A stretch of DNA of 64,000 nt from Capsulimonas corticalis (GTDB taxonomy: Bacteria > Armatimonadota > Armatimonadia > Armatimonadales > Capsulimonadaceae): assembly GCF_003574315.2 (NCBI RefSeq), contig NZ_AP025739.1, positions 3,720,001 to 3,784,000 on the forward strand. The letters run 5' to 3'. The notes beneath the pieces were generated by a model, which saw nothing but the letters and a program-made list of their open reading frames with translations, was not told where the DNA came from and made no database searches. A program made the translations under genes and the position numbers. Position 1 is the first letter of the stretch. The number at the start of each line of letters is the position of its first letter. Shown here one piece after another: positions 7,538 through 17,500 of the stretch.

Positions 7538-9214
7538 ATGAGTGAAGTGGGGCGAGTGAATGGACAGCGCAGTCCGTCGTCGGAGCCGATCCGGGCAGAC
7601 GATCCGATCAAGTTCGATACCGATGTGCTGGTGCTGGGCGGCGGGCCGGCGGGCGCCTGGGCGGCGTACGGAGCGGCGAGCCGCGGGGCGCGCGTGACGC
7701 TGGTGGACAAGGGATATCTGGGAAGCAGCGGGGCGACGGCGCCGGGCGGCAATAACGTGCTTTATGTCGAGCCGGATCAGAAGCTGCGTGATGAAGCCGT
7801 TGCGTCGCGCATGGCGCAGGGCGGGTATCTGTCCGAGGCGCGCTGGATCCATCGGATTCTGGACAATGTCTACGAGCAGCTAAAGTTGGTCGAACAGTGG
7901 GGATATCCGTTTCCCAAAGATGAGTATGGGAACTCCCAGCGCAGTCACTTGCAGGGGCCGGAGTATATGAAGCTGATGCGTAACGTCGTCAAAAAGGCGG
8001 GCGTGCGCATTCTGGATCAATCGCCGGCGCTGGAGCTGCTGGTAGACTCGCACGGAGTCGGCGGCGCGCGCGGCGTGTCGAGGCTGGAAGGGCTCCCATG
8101 GGAGATCCGGGCCAGTGCGGTCGTGATCGCGACCGGCGGATGCGCGTTTCTCGCCGGCGGTCTGGGCTGCAATGTGCTGACGGGCGAGGGACTGTTGATG
8201 GCCGCCGAGCTTGGCGCGGAGCTGTCCGGAATGGAGTTTGCGCGTCATTATGCGCCGAGCGCCGGCGGCGGAACGGTGACGCGCGGGCGGACGCTGGGCT
8301 GGGGGACATTCAGCCGCGAAGATGGAACGGTGGTGGACCGACGGGGTGATCCCGACGCCTTAGCGCGCGCCCTGCTGGACGGGCCGGTCTACGCCGTGCT
8401 GGACAAGGCCGACACGCCGGAGAAGCGCCGGATCCTGCGCGGCGCCCACGCGATCTTCTTCCTGCCGCTGGACCGGGCGGGCTTCGATCCATTCACGCAG
8501 CGCTTCCCGGTGACTTTGCGCTATGAAGGCACCGTGCGCGGCGTCGGCGGGATTCGCATTACCGGCGACGACTGCTCGACGACGATCCCCGGCCTTTACG
8601 CGGCCGGCGACGCCGCCTCGCGCCAGCTGGTCACGGGCGCAAGCTCGGGAGGAGGCGCCTTTAACGCCGCCTGGGCGCTGTCTTCGGGCGGCTGGTCCGG
8701 CGAAGCGGCCGCGCAGTATGCGCTGTCGCTGGGGCGTAAGCCTCACGAGCGCACGCTTCAGGCGGCCGGACGCGCCGGTGTCCAGAGCGCCTCGACGGGA
8801 TCGGCGAGCATTGAAACGGCGGCCGTGATCAAAGCCGTGCAAAGCGAGGTTTTCCCCTTGGAAATCAACTATTTCCGGAGTGTCCCGGTCCTCGAACAAT
8901 CGCTCCGCCGGCTCAATGCGCTGTGGCCGGCGGTGAACGGCGCCCCGGGAACGAGCGCCGATGAACTGCTGCGTTCGCGCGAGGCGGCGGCGATGGTTCA
9001 GACGGCGCGCTGGTCGCACACCGCCGCGCTCGCCCGAACGGAGACGCGGGGGATGCATACGTTTGCGGAGTATCCTGACACCGATCCCCGCCAGCAGCGC
9101 CGCCTGACCACGGCCGGCGTCGAAACGATCCGCGTGCGCCCGGAAGGTCTCGCGCCGGCGTCCGCGCACCCCGAACCGCATCCGATCTCCTGGCGAAAGG
9201 CGGTGGCCGCATGA
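7538..9214 (+). CDS. FAD-dependent oxidoreductase, fumarate reductase/AprA-like flavoprotein
   Basis: A 558-residue flavoprotein of the fumarate reductase/succinate dehydrogenase/adenylylsulfate reductase superfamily. The dinucleotide-binding motif VLGGGPAGAWAA is at about residues 31-42. SSGATAPGGNNV follows, and the C-terminal FAD contact region is GLYAAGDAASRQLVTGASSGGGAF (about 355-378). The stop overlaps the start of a two-cluster ferredoxin, so the pair probably forms an electron-transfer enzyme. Similar flavoprotein-ferredoxin pairs occur beside sulfonate transporters in other bacteria, but no transporter is present here, so the substrate is open. Expression is likely gated by the attenuator upstream. 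Confidence 0.8.
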   Translation: MSEVGRVNGQRSPSSEPIRADDPIKFDTDVLVLGGGPAGAWAAYGAASRGARVTLVDKGYLGSSGATAPGGNNVLYVEPDQKLRDEAVASRMAQGGYLSEARWIHRILDNVYEQLKLVEQWGYPFPKDEYGNSQRSHLQGPEYMKLMRNVVKKAGVRILDQSPALELLVDSHGVGGARGVSRLEGLPWEIRASAVVIATGGCAFLAGGLGCNVLTGEGLLMAAELGAELSGMEFARHYAPSAGGGTVTRGRTLGWGTFSREDGTVVDRRGDPDALARALLDGPVYAVLDKADTPEKRRILRGAHAIFFLPLDRAGFDPFTQRFPVTLRYEGTVRGVGGIRITGDDCSTTIPGLYAAGDAASRQLVTGASSGGGAFNAAWALSSGGWSGEAAAQYALSLGRKPHERTLQAAGRAGVQSASTGSASIETAAVIKAVQSEVFPLEINYFRSVPVLEQSLRRLNALWPAVNGAPGTSADELLRSREAAAMVQTARWSHTAALARTETRGMHTFAEYPDTDPRQQRRLTTAGVETIRVRPEGLAPASAHPEPHPISWRKAVAA

Positions 9215-9552
9215 TCGAGTTAGTAAGCGTTTCACGCTGTATCGAATGCAATCTCTGCGTGAAAGTCTGCCCCACGCATGTCTTCGACGAAGTCGAGGGC
9301 GCCGCGCCGGTGATCGCCCGGCAAAGCGACTGCCAGACCTGCTTCATCTGCGAAGCCTACTGCCCCGTCGACGCGCTTTACGTCGCGCCCTTCGCCGACC
9401 GGTCTGTCCCGGTCAGCGAGGACGATCTCGAAGAATCCGGAGCGCTTGGCGGCTGGCGGGCCACCATCGGCTGGGGCCCCGGCCGCACGCCCATCGCGAA
9501 GACCGACTCCACGCCTCTGCTGGAGAGCATCAGTCCGAGGCGGAGAGGATAA
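9211..9552 (+). CDS. 2x[4Fe-4S] ferredoxin-type protein
   Basis: A 113-residue protein with two cysteine clusters, CIECNLCVKVCP (residues about 9-20) and CQTCFICEAYCP (about 41-52), each the CxxCxxCxxxCP pattern for a [4Fe-4S] cluster. The C-terminal 50 residues have no recognised motif. ATG overlaps the flavoprotein stop as ATGA, which implies coupled translation and a 1:1 complex. It most likely carries electrons to or from the flavoprotein, as AprB does for AprA; the physiological donor is unknown. Confidence 0.9.
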   Translation: MIELVSVSRCIECNLCVKVCPTHVFDEVEGAAPVIARQSDCQTCFICEAYCPVDALYVAPFADRSVPVSEDDLEESGALGGWRATIGWGPGRTPIAKTDSTPLLESISPRRRG

Positions 9553-9558
9553 ATTGGG

Positions 9559-9700
9559 ATCCTCACCCGGCCCTTCGGGGCACCCTCTCCCAAAGGTCTG
9601 GGCGAGGGTTAGGAATAAGATGAGGATCAAAGATCCTCAAAACAAAAACTCTGACTCCCCCTCTCCCAGAATTGGGAGAGGGGGCTGGGGGGTGAGGGCC
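9559..9700. repeat. Intergenic palindromic repeat family A, copy 4
   Basis: Begins 8 bases after the ferredoxin stop. The central palindrome has changed to GAGGATCAAAGATCCTC, with both half-sites altered together, so the hairpin is kept. The outer CTCTCCCA/TGGGAGAG stem of the right end is perfect. Confidence 0.9.
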
Positions 9701-9799
9701 CTCCTTATCTCAATAACATGGTAAAATAAAGACGATATCGGCCGGCTGGCGAGTCTTTGTGACTTGCGTTCTGGGCGCGATGGGGCAAGCAGGACACCA

Positions 9800-11680
9800 T
9801 TGAGCAGAACCAGCGCACAAATTCAGTCGGAGATCGTCGATCGATTTGGTTTCTTTCCTCCCTTTTTCGAACCCGCCTTGCCGTCTCCCGCCGTACTGGA
9901 AAACCTCTGGTCGCAGACCGTCTCAGCGTATCTTGAGAACCCCTTTCCCGCGCTTTTTAAGGAAAAACTAAACGCTTATCTGTCGCGTTTCTGTGCTGTT
10001 CCCTATTGCATGGTTTGCCATTCGTCCACACTGCGGCCACTGGGCATGTCGCCGGGCGAGGTGCTGGCGCTGCTTGAGTCTCCCGCGCCTGTGGACTCCG
10101 ATTTCGATTCCGAGCTGGAGCGGCTGGCGCAATGGCCGGCGCTGGATGGCGGATTCCCGGATGCGGGCTCCCCGATGGAGGAAAGCCTGTTCTCCTGCGC
10201 GACGGCGGTGTTCCTGGAGGCCGGCCGGGCGCAGCGCTGCCAATCGGAGATGCTGCGCGTCCTGGGAGCGGACAATTACAACCATTTGACGGCCTATCTG
10301 GCGTATATCAAGACGTGCCATCTCTGGATGTCCATGCACCCCGAAGTCCTGTATGAAGCCGATCTGCGCGCTAAGGAGAATTTGGGACCGATGCTGGCGC
10401 AGGAGCCCGCGCTGGCGGAGTTCTTTCGCGACTACCGGACTCGCGTGTCTTCGGAACGCGATCATCATGCGATGCAGGAGGTGCTTGTCGCGGAGCGGAC
10501 TCGGGCGGACCGGGCGATCCGTGAGAGCGAGGAGAAGCTGCGGCTGCTCGTCGAAGGCGCCAAAGATTACGCGATGATCATGCTGGATGTCGAAGGCCGG
10601 ATCGCGAGCTGGAACGCGGGCGCTGAGCGTATCTTGGGATACAATGACGAGGAAGTTTTAGGCCAGTCGATCGCGGAGATTTTCACGGAGGAAGATCGGG
10701 CCGTCGGCGTTCCCGAGCGCGAGATAGCGAAGGCGCTGGAGGCCGGGAAAGCCAACGATGAGCGCTGGCACCTGCGCAAAAACGGCTCGCGATTTTGGGC
10801 GGACGGTGTGATGGAATCGCTCTGGGACGAGGACGGATCGCTGCGTGGTTATGCGAAGATCCTGCGTGACGCCACCGACCGAAAGCGCCTGGAAGAGGCC
10901 GCCGACGCCGTGCATATGCGCGAACATCGAATCGCGGCCACGCTCCAGCAGTCGCTTCTGATGTCCGTTCCCGAGAACGCGTTTGAAGGGATCGACGTCA
11001 AAACGTTCTATGAGCCGGCGTCTGCGGAAGCGCTGGTCGGCGGCGACTTCTACGATGTCTTTGCGCTGGGCAGGGGCGAAATCGCCCTGGTCGTCGGCGA
11101 TGTCATCGGGAAGGGCCTGCGCGCGGCGGCGCATACGGCCGAGATCAAATACGCCCTGCGCGCGTTTCTGCGGGAATATCCGCAGCCGGCCATCGCTTTG
11201 GACCGACTGAATAACTACCTCTGCGAGTCCCATCGACTGGAGCGTCCCGACGACATGGATATGCTCGTCGTGCTTTCCCTGGTCGTGCTGGACACTGCGA
11301 CCGGCGCGGCCAGCTTCAGCGTCGCCGGGACCGAGCCTCCGCTCATTATCCGCGCGGACGGAACCACCGAGCAGGTCGAAACCAACGGCGTCCCCCTCGG
11401 GATTCGCCTCAAGGAAAGCTTCTCGGCCACCGGTGGGCAACTGCGTCCAGGCGACGTCCTCCTCATGGCGACGGACGGAGTCACGGAAGCGCGCAATGGC
11501 CGCGATTTCCTCGAATACGAAGGTATGGTCGCGCTCGCGACCGAAGCGCTGCCGTTGGAAAAGCTGTCGCTGATCGGCGGCGCCATCGTCGACGGCGCCC
11601 GCGCCTTCGCCGGCGGCAAGTTCCAGGACGACGTCTGCCTCCTCCTCGCTCGCTACCACGGCGCGACGCCCACACAATAA
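9800..11680 (+). CDS. AhpD-like / PAS / SpoIIE-type PP2C phosphatase fusion
   Basis: About 626 residues in three parts. Residues 1-230 resemble the AhpD/carboxymuconolactone decarboxylase fold, with PYCMVCHS at 68-75 matching the redox CxxC-x-x motif of that family. Residues about 240-365 form a PAS domain (WNAGAERILGYNDEEVLGQS). Residues about 385-625 form a SpoIIE/RsbU-type PP2C phosphatase with VGGDFYDVF, VVGDVIGKG, LLMATDGVTEARN and a C-terminal DDVCLLL. RsbU-type enzymes dephosphorylate anti-anti-sigma factors. I chose the TTG at 9800, preceded by AGGA; an upstream TTG at 9764 is the alternative. No anti-sigma or STAS partner is adjacent. A redox-sensing role for the N-terminus is inference. 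Confidence 0.85.
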   Translation: MSRTSAQIQSEIVDRFGFFPPFFEPALPSPAVLENLWSQTVSAYLENPFPALFKEKLNAYLSRFCAVPYCMVCHSSTLRPLGMSPGEVLALLESPAPVDSDFDSELERLAQWPALDGGFPDAGSPMEESLFSCATAVFLEAGRAQRCQSEMLRVLGADNYNHLTAYLAYIKTCHLWMSMHPEVLYEADLRAKENLGPMLAQEPALAEFFRDYRTRVSSERDHHAMQEVLVAERTRADRAIRESEEKLRLLVEGAKDYAMIMLDVEGRIASWNAGAERILGYNDEEVLGQSIAEIFTEEDRAVGVPEREIAKALEAGKANDERWHLRKNGSRFWADGVMESLWDEDGSLRGYAKILRDATDRKRLEEAADAVHMREHRIAATLQQSLLMSVPENAFEGIDVKTFYEPASAEALVGGDFYDVFALGRGEIALVVGDVIGKGLRAAAHTAEIKYALRAFLREYPQPAIALDRLNNYLCESHRLERPDDMDMLVVLSLVVLDTATGAASFSVAGTEPPLIIRADGTTEQVETNGVPLGIRLKESFSATGGQLRPGDVLLMATDGVTEARNGRDFLEYEGMVALATEALPLEKLSLIGGAIVDGARAFAGGKFQDDVCLLLARYHGATPTQ

Positions 11681-11738
11681 ATTTCCCCTGAACAGCGACA
11701 AAGGCGTCGTCACGCCTTCGGAAATATATCGACACTAC

Positions 11739-11767
11739 TTGACACTGTCGTATTTCTCGCGTATAAT
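11739..11767 (+). promoter_or_regulatory. Consensus promoter of the MerR gene, leaderless
   Basis: TTGACA 11739-11744, 17-base spacer, TATAAT 11762-11767. The ATG at 11774 lies only six bases after the -10 box, so the mRNA probably begins at or next to the start codon. Around the -35, GAAATA-x3-CGACA and TGTCG-TATTTC form a split inverted repeat that could be the autoregulatory operator. Confidence 0.8.
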
Positions 11768-11773
11768 AGGCGC

Positions 11774-12163
11774 ATGGAGAACACCGAATGGACGCTGTCG
11801 GAACTCGCGGCGGAGACGGGGCTGACGCCGCGTACGATCCGTTACTACATCAGCCGCGGCTTGATGGACGGGCCGCGCGGGGCGGGGCGCGCGGCGACGT
11901 ATGATGCTCGGCATCGGGAGCGGCTGCGCGAAATTCAGCAGCTCCAGAGCGAAGGACGGATGCTGGCGGAGCTGGCGCAGGGCGCGGGCGGCGGCGCTCC
12001 CGCGCCGGAGGCGTGGTGGCGGTATCCCATCGCGGACGGCGTGGTGATGGAAGTTCGGGCCGATCTTGCGCCATGGCGCTTAAAACATATCCATCGGGTG
12101 ATCTCGGAAGCGGCGAATGCGCTCAAACAGGAGGACAGGAACGATGCAGAGCACGGGATTTGA
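11774..12163 (+). CDS. MerR family transcriptional regulator
   Basis: A 129-residue regulator with an N-terminal MerR winged helix (WTLSELAAETGLTPRTIRYY, then ISRGLM, residues 6-31) followed by a short helical region. The C-terminal part lacks the Cys or ligand pocket of metal-sensing MerR proteins and is enriched in Gly/Ala/Pro, then ends in a helix. No Shine-Dalgarno is present, consistent with the leaderless promoter. It overlaps the VIT/VWA gene by 20 bases, so the two form a unit. The promoter spacer is 17 bases rather than the 19-20 of classic MerR targets, so repression is more likely than MerR-type activation here. Confidence 0.85.
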   Translation: MENTEWTLSELAAETGLTPRTIRYYISRGLMDGPRGAGRAATYDARHRERLREIQQLQSEGRMLAELAQGAGGGAPAPEAWWRYPIADGVVMEVRADLAPWRLKHIHRVISEAANALKQEDRNDAEHGI

Positions 12164-14480
12164 GTTACGATACGCGGATCGCGACGAGCCGGTCACGCTC
12201 GCCATGCAGAGGCTGTGGCTTACGGGGCAGATACTGCCCGTCGGCGCCCGCCTCTTCGTGCGGCACGATTTCCGCCACGACGAGGATCAGAATTTAGAAG
12301 TCATCTACAGCTTCATGCTGCCGCGCGACGCCGCGCTGCGCAAATTTGAAGTGGTGGGCGACGGCTTCGAGGCCCATTCCGAGCTGCGCCGCGTGGAGGA
12401 GGCCGTTCGCGAATACGAAGAGGGATTGGAGGCCGGCCATCTGGCGACGCTGGCGCGCAGCTATCGTGACGGCGTGGTCAATCTCTCGCTCGGCAACCTG
12501 CGCAAAGGGCAGGATGTCCGCGTGACTCTGGAGATCATGGCCGGCGTCGAGCTGACTGATGAGGGCCTGCGCTTTCGCTTTCCGTTCACCATCGCGCCGG
12601 GCTACCATGCGCAGGCTCGGATGATCGATACGGGGGAGGGCGGCGAAATCGAACTCCCGTCTTCGGAGTTTGGTGATGTGATCCTGCCGACCTTCCAGCG
12701 GAGCGCCGCGGGGCTGCACGATGTCGGCTTCGATCTGGGGCTGAGGCTTGGCGGGGAAGTGGCGGAAATCTCCTCACCATCGCACGCCGTCCGGATGCGG
12801 AAGGAGAACGGCGCCTGGCGCGTTTCGCTCAGTCCCGCCGGCGACCTGCCGAACCGCGACCTCGTGCTGGATGTGCGCCTGGAGCAGGCGGGCGCGCAGG
12901 TGCTGTCCGGCGAGAAACGGTTCGCGCTCGCCGTCCCGTCCAGCCTGTTCGGCAAGAGCGAAAATGGCCCGCGCAAGATCGCCTTTGTGGTGGATCGCTC
13001 CGGCTCGATGCAGGGCGTCCCCATGACACAGGCCAAGCGCGCCGTCGAAGCCTGCCTCGCCGCCCTGGCGCCCGAGGATAAGTTCGCGCTGGTCGCCTTC
13101 GACGATCGTGTCGAGACATCCAACGATCGCCTGGTCGCGCCTACGGCTTCGGAGCGCGCGAAAGCGGCGAAATTTCTTAGCCATGTCCATGCGCGCGGCG
13201 GCACGGAGCTGGCGGCGGGCTTCGCGGCGGGCGCGAAGATCGTGGGCGAAGGCGGCTTTGTCCTGGTGGTGACCGATGGGCAGGTGATGGGAACCGAGGA
13301 GATCCTGGCGCAGGCGCGTAAGCAGAACGTCCGAATCTTCTGCCTCGGCATCGGCTCGGCCAGTCAGGATCGATTTCTCGCGCTGCTGGCGGAGGCCACG
13401 GGCGGCGTGAGCCGATTTGTGACGCCCAAGGAGCGTGTGGATATCGCCGCCGTCGATCTCTTTGCGTCGATTGCCCCGCCGGTCGCCGCCGGCGTGGAGC
13501 TGACCGGCGCCGATTTCGCCGTTCTGCCCCCAGTGACGGTGCATGCCGGCGTTCCCTGGGTCGCCTTTGGCGAGCGGGACGCTCCCGGCGAAGTCGTCGC
13601 CTCGTGGCCCGGCGGGCGCATCGCGTTCGATATTCCGGCGCCCGACCCGGCGGTTGCCGACGCCGTCCGGCTGCTTGAAGGTTCGCGCCGCATCACCGAT
13701 CTGGAAAGCCGAATGACGCCCGGCGCCGAAAAATCTCTGACCGATCAGCTTGTTGCTTTGAGCGAAGAGTACGGCCTGGCGAGCCGCGCCTGCTCGCTGG
13801 TGGCCGTCATCAAGCAAGAAGGCGACCAGGCCGGCGCGCTGCCGGCGACGCGTGTCATCCCTGTCGGGATGCCCGACGACACCGAGTTCGATAGCTACTT
13901 CGGCGCCCCCGTGATGGCGGGAGGACCTGTCATGATGTCCGCGCCGGCGGCCCCAGGAATTGTGCGTCGGCGTTTGGCCGATCTGAGTGGAGAGACCAAC
14001 GCGAAGATGACCCGATCGACTCTGCCCAAGACGTCTCGTCCCTCGCTCATGCGCAAGGCGATGGACTTCGTGGAAGGAATCACCGCGCCACCGGCTTCGA
14101 AGTCGGCTCCCATCAAGGAATTGGTCATGGAAGCGGATTCCGCGTCCATGTACGGCGATGAAGATCGGCTGCTCGCCCTCGCATCGTCCCTGGAGACGGA
14201 CGGCGGCGTGCCTGGAAGTACACCGGACGACCGAGCGCTCAAGACAATCGCCGCGCTGATCCAGTTCCACGCGGCGGGCCACACGCCGACACAGGGCGTG
14301 TTCCGGGCGCATGTCAAACGAATGGCGGCCTTCCTGGAGGCGCTGACGGGACTGCCGGGCGATCGCAGTCAAATTGTCGCTTGGGTGATTGACGCGCTGC
14401 GCGGGGATGGCGGGAAGCTCGCGGCTGCCCCGGACGGCGCGGTGACATGGGAGGAGTTGGAGCGGTTGGCGGACGGGTAA
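12144..14480 (+). CDS. VIT and von Willebrand factor A domain protein
   Basis: A 778-residue protein. Residues about 10-145 form a VIT (inter-alpha-trypsin inhibitor) domain. Residues about 280-450 form a VWA domain with the MIDAS motif DRSGS in VVDRSGSMQG and a second metal residue region TDGQVMG. The remainder has a Ser/Pro-rich linker and a helical C-terminal domain from about 690. No signal peptide or membrane segment is seen, so it is probably cytoplasmic. GGAGG at 12130 supports the ATG inside the MerR gene. VIT/VWA proteins are thought to act as metal-dependent adaptors; the partner is unknown. Confidence 0.85.
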   Translation: MQSTGFELRYADRDEPVTLAMQRLWLTGQILPVGARLFVRHDFRHDEDQNLEVIYSFMLPRDAALRKFEVVGDGFEAHSELRRVEEAVREYEEGLEAGHLATLARSYRDGVVNLSLGNLRKGQDVRVTLEIMAGVELTDEGLRFRFPFTIAPGYHAQARMIDTGEGGEIELPSSEFGDVILPTFQRSAAGLHDVGFDLGLRLGGEVAEISSPSHAVRMRKENGAWRVSLSPAGDLPNRDLVLDVRLEQAGAQVLSGEKRFALAVPSSLFGKSENGPRKIAFVVDRSGSMQGVPMTQAKRAVEACLAALAPEDKFALVAFDDRVETSNDRLVAPTASERAKAAKFLSHVHARGGTELAAGFAAGAKIVGEGGFVLVVTDGQVMGTEEILAQARKQNVRIFCLGIGSASQDRFLALLAEATGGVSRFVTPKERVDIAAVDLFASIAPPVAAGVELTGADFAVLPPVTVHAGVPWVAFGERDAPGEVVASWPGGRIAFDIPAPDPAVADAVRLLEGSRRITDLESRMTPGAEKSLTDQLVALSEEYGLASRACSLVAVIKQEGDQAGALPATRVIPVGMPDDTEFDSYFGAPVMAGGPVMMSAPAAPGIVRRRLADLSGETNAKMTRSTLPKTSRPSLMRKAMDFVEGITAPPASKSAPIKELVMEADSASMYGDEDRLLALASSLETDGGVPGSTPDDRALKTIAALIQFHAAGHTPTQGVFRAHVKRMAAFLEALTGLPGDRSQIVAWVIDALRGDGGKLAAAPDGAVTWEELERLADG

Positions 14481-14485
14481 TTCAA

Positions 14486-14520
14486 GATGCCCCCCGGCCC
14501 CAGTGGGGACCGGGGGCATC
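14486..14520. terminator. Bidirectional hairpin between convergent genes
   Basis: GATGCCCCCGG and CCGGGGGCATC pair around a CCCC/GGGG inner stem. It lies 6 bases after the VIT/VWA stop and 5 bases from the stop of the opposing gene, followed by CTATTT. It can serve both strands. Confidence 0.7.
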
Positions 14521-14524
14521 CTAT

Positions 14525-17500
14525 TTACTCGTCGCCTTCCTCCGGCGTCGGCGCTTTTGGCGTCGGGACGCGTCGGGGCGGCAGGCCGGGGAGGACGGTG
14601 GCCATGTCCATCGGGGCGGCGGGAGTTCCATCGGCGCCTTCGGCGGGTTTGGCGGCGCGCTCGGCTTCGCGGCGGGCGCGGGCGGCGGCGCGGCGGCGCT
14701 GCCAGCGGCTCCGCGGGGCGGCGGGTGCGTCCTCGTCCGTGGGCGCGGTCATGTCCTCATCGTCGCCTTCCCCTTCCGGCAGGGCTTCAATGTCGTCCAG
14801 GCCGGGGATCGACCGGGTGGCGGCGCTTGGCGGGGGAGTTTGCCTCGGGGCGTTCTCCTGCTTGGGCCGCGCGTTTTCCTGAGCCCGGGGCTTTGTGGGC
14901 TCGGGCTTGAACTGCGGCGTGGCGCCGGGCGCCGGCGCTTCGGCGCCGAGCAGCTCCTCTTCGTTGGCGGTGCTCTGCGGGTCGCGCGGCGGCTGCTGCG
15001 GAGCGATGATCTCCAGGCCGCTGATCGCCGCGATCTCGTCCGCCGATCCCCAGAGGAACAGACGCGTCGTTCGGGCGCGGATGAAGGCGCGGAACGAGCG
15101 GCCATCCACCAGGCAGATACGGTTCTCCATCACGTCCCACACCGTGGCGCGGCGCGGCAGCTGGATCGTCCGCTGGCCGGTGTACTGCGTGTGGACGTTC
15201 AGCACGCCGTCATCGGAGGCGAACACTACATCGTCCTGCGTATCGTAGAGCGGCACGCCGGCGTAGGCGAAGAGGCCGCGCAGAAGCTCGACCGTCAGAT
15301 GCGGATCGCCGAAGAAGACCGACTTCCAGCCGCTTTGATGCTCGCGCACGGCGAGTGACGGAGCGCCGGTCACGCCATACTCGGCGAGCACGGTAGCCTG
15401 TGGATCGCTGACGGCGAAGGACGGGTTGAGGACATCCTCCTGGCCGATGCGCTTGCCGCTGCGCAGACGCTCCGTGATCGGGTGGCGCTGCTCGGAGATC
15501 TGGCTGCCGACGCGGGAGTTCCAAGGCTGCTGGCGCAGGGACATTCCGACAACATCGCCGACTTCCAGAGTCGCCGGGCCGTTCTCATCGTACACGCCGG
15601 GGGCGTAGAGCCAGGCGAGGGTTTTGCCGGCGCGCTGAAGGTTCGTGCGGATCGCTTCGCGCTCAGCCGTTGTAATGCGGAAGGCGTTCAGGAAGAGATA
15701 CAGCGTCGCGTCCGGGAAGTTATCCTTGGTGATGTCGCTCTGAAGATAGAAGCCGACCGAGGCGCCTGAGCGCAGGAGCAGCTCGCGCGTCTTGCCGATC
15801 AGGTGCATGCCCAGACCGTTCGGATCGTTCTTCAGGTAGGCCAGCGAGGCTTCGTCGATGATCGCGGCGACATCGGGCGCGGGCGTCTCGCTCTTGCGGG
15901 TCTTCCCCCACTGATGCGCGAGCTTGCCCAGGCCGCCGAGTTCTTCCCAGATCTCAGCGTTGTTGAGCCATCCCTGACCCCACAGGTCCATCCAGGTGAC
16001 GCCGGCCCCGTGGGCGAGGGCGCCGCCGAACTGGCGCTGATGCGCGGCGCGCGTATCGGCGCCGCCGTTGATCTTTGGATTATAGGAATCCTCGGTGTCG
16101 TTTTCGGCCAGGAACGTCTTGGTGTCGTCCTCGACGATCCACAGCTTGCCGTGCAGCGCGACCGAGTCGATCGGCGCGCCGAAGGCCGCCGCGTTGCCCG
16201 CGCCGCGCCCCGTGTAGGAGTTGGGGCCGGCGACGATATCGACATCCGGCGACGCCAGCACCTGCGTCAGGGCAAGGTGTCCCGAGTCGTTTCGGTGCGC
16301 GAACTCCAGCGTGTAGCCGTAGGATGTTCCCACGAGAAGCTGGCCGCCCGAGAGCGTTTTGATCGCGGCGGCGAGGCCGGTGATCGCCTGCGCGGCGATC
16401 TCGGAGGAGTACTGGCAGTAATCGACCCAGCGCGTTTCGCGGCGCGTGCCGTAGAACGCGGTTTCCGTCTTCTTGGTGACGGCGGTTTGGCCGTCCCAGC
16501 GCGGAATGGCCGCCGTCTCGAAGGTGACGGAGCCATCGTACCAGGCGGCGCGCAGCAAGTAGGGGAGCTGATACTTCGCGTGCAGCCAGTCGCGGAAGAC
16601 CGTGACGTTCGGTTCGGAGACGTCGTGGCCGGCGGCGGGATCGTTGAACCACTCGCCCCGATCCAGATGGAAGCCGATGATGCGGTCGCCGCCCTTGGTG
16701 GCCGGGTCGGAGAAGTGGGCGATCAGCGATTCGATGGCGTCGACGCAGTCCGACCAGAATTCCCTGGACGCCAGCGAGACATCGCCCTCGGAGCCATCGG
16801 CGTACTGCGCCATTTGGTCGGGATGGGTGCGGACCCAGTAGTTGGTCGGCACGAACTGAAGGCGCGGCATGATGTGCGCGTGCGGATCGGCGGCCAGGAT
16901 CTGCTGGACGAGCGAATCGATGCGGCCGAACGAGCGCTCGCCGTAGGCGTTGCGCAGCGGGAGGTACATCACGGCCGAGTAGAGATGCACGCCGTGAGTC
17001 GCCGCGTGGCGGATCTGCGCGTCCACCACTTCGCCGTCCTCCGCCGTTTCGGCGTTGACGAAGAAGAAGTAGGGCGCATGCTCGGCGCCGTTGATCACGA
17101 TGCTGGCCGGGCTGCACGGCGCGGAGCGATGAATCGCGGTGTGGACGCGCGGCAGGGGGGCGCCGGCGGGAAGCGCGGCGACCGGCGGAACGAGCGGCGG
17201 CGGGATGTAGGTGGGCGGAGCGGCGGCGAGCGCCAGGAACTGGACTTCCTCTTCCTCCGGCTCGGCGGCCTCTTCCTCGGCGAGCGGTTCGCCGCCGACG
17301 AGAAGCTCGGTGGATTCCGTGATCTCGACGGCCTCGTCGCCATTACGGCGGCGTCGTCCGCCGCGTCGGCGGCGCGACTTCTTGCCGCCTTCGTCGGTCT
17401 CTTCGCTTTCCGTTTCCGATGCATCGGCGGGAGCGGCCTTTGCTTCCGTGGCGGCCGGCGTTTCGGCGAGCGGGTTCTTGGTGCGGCGGCTGCGGCGGCG

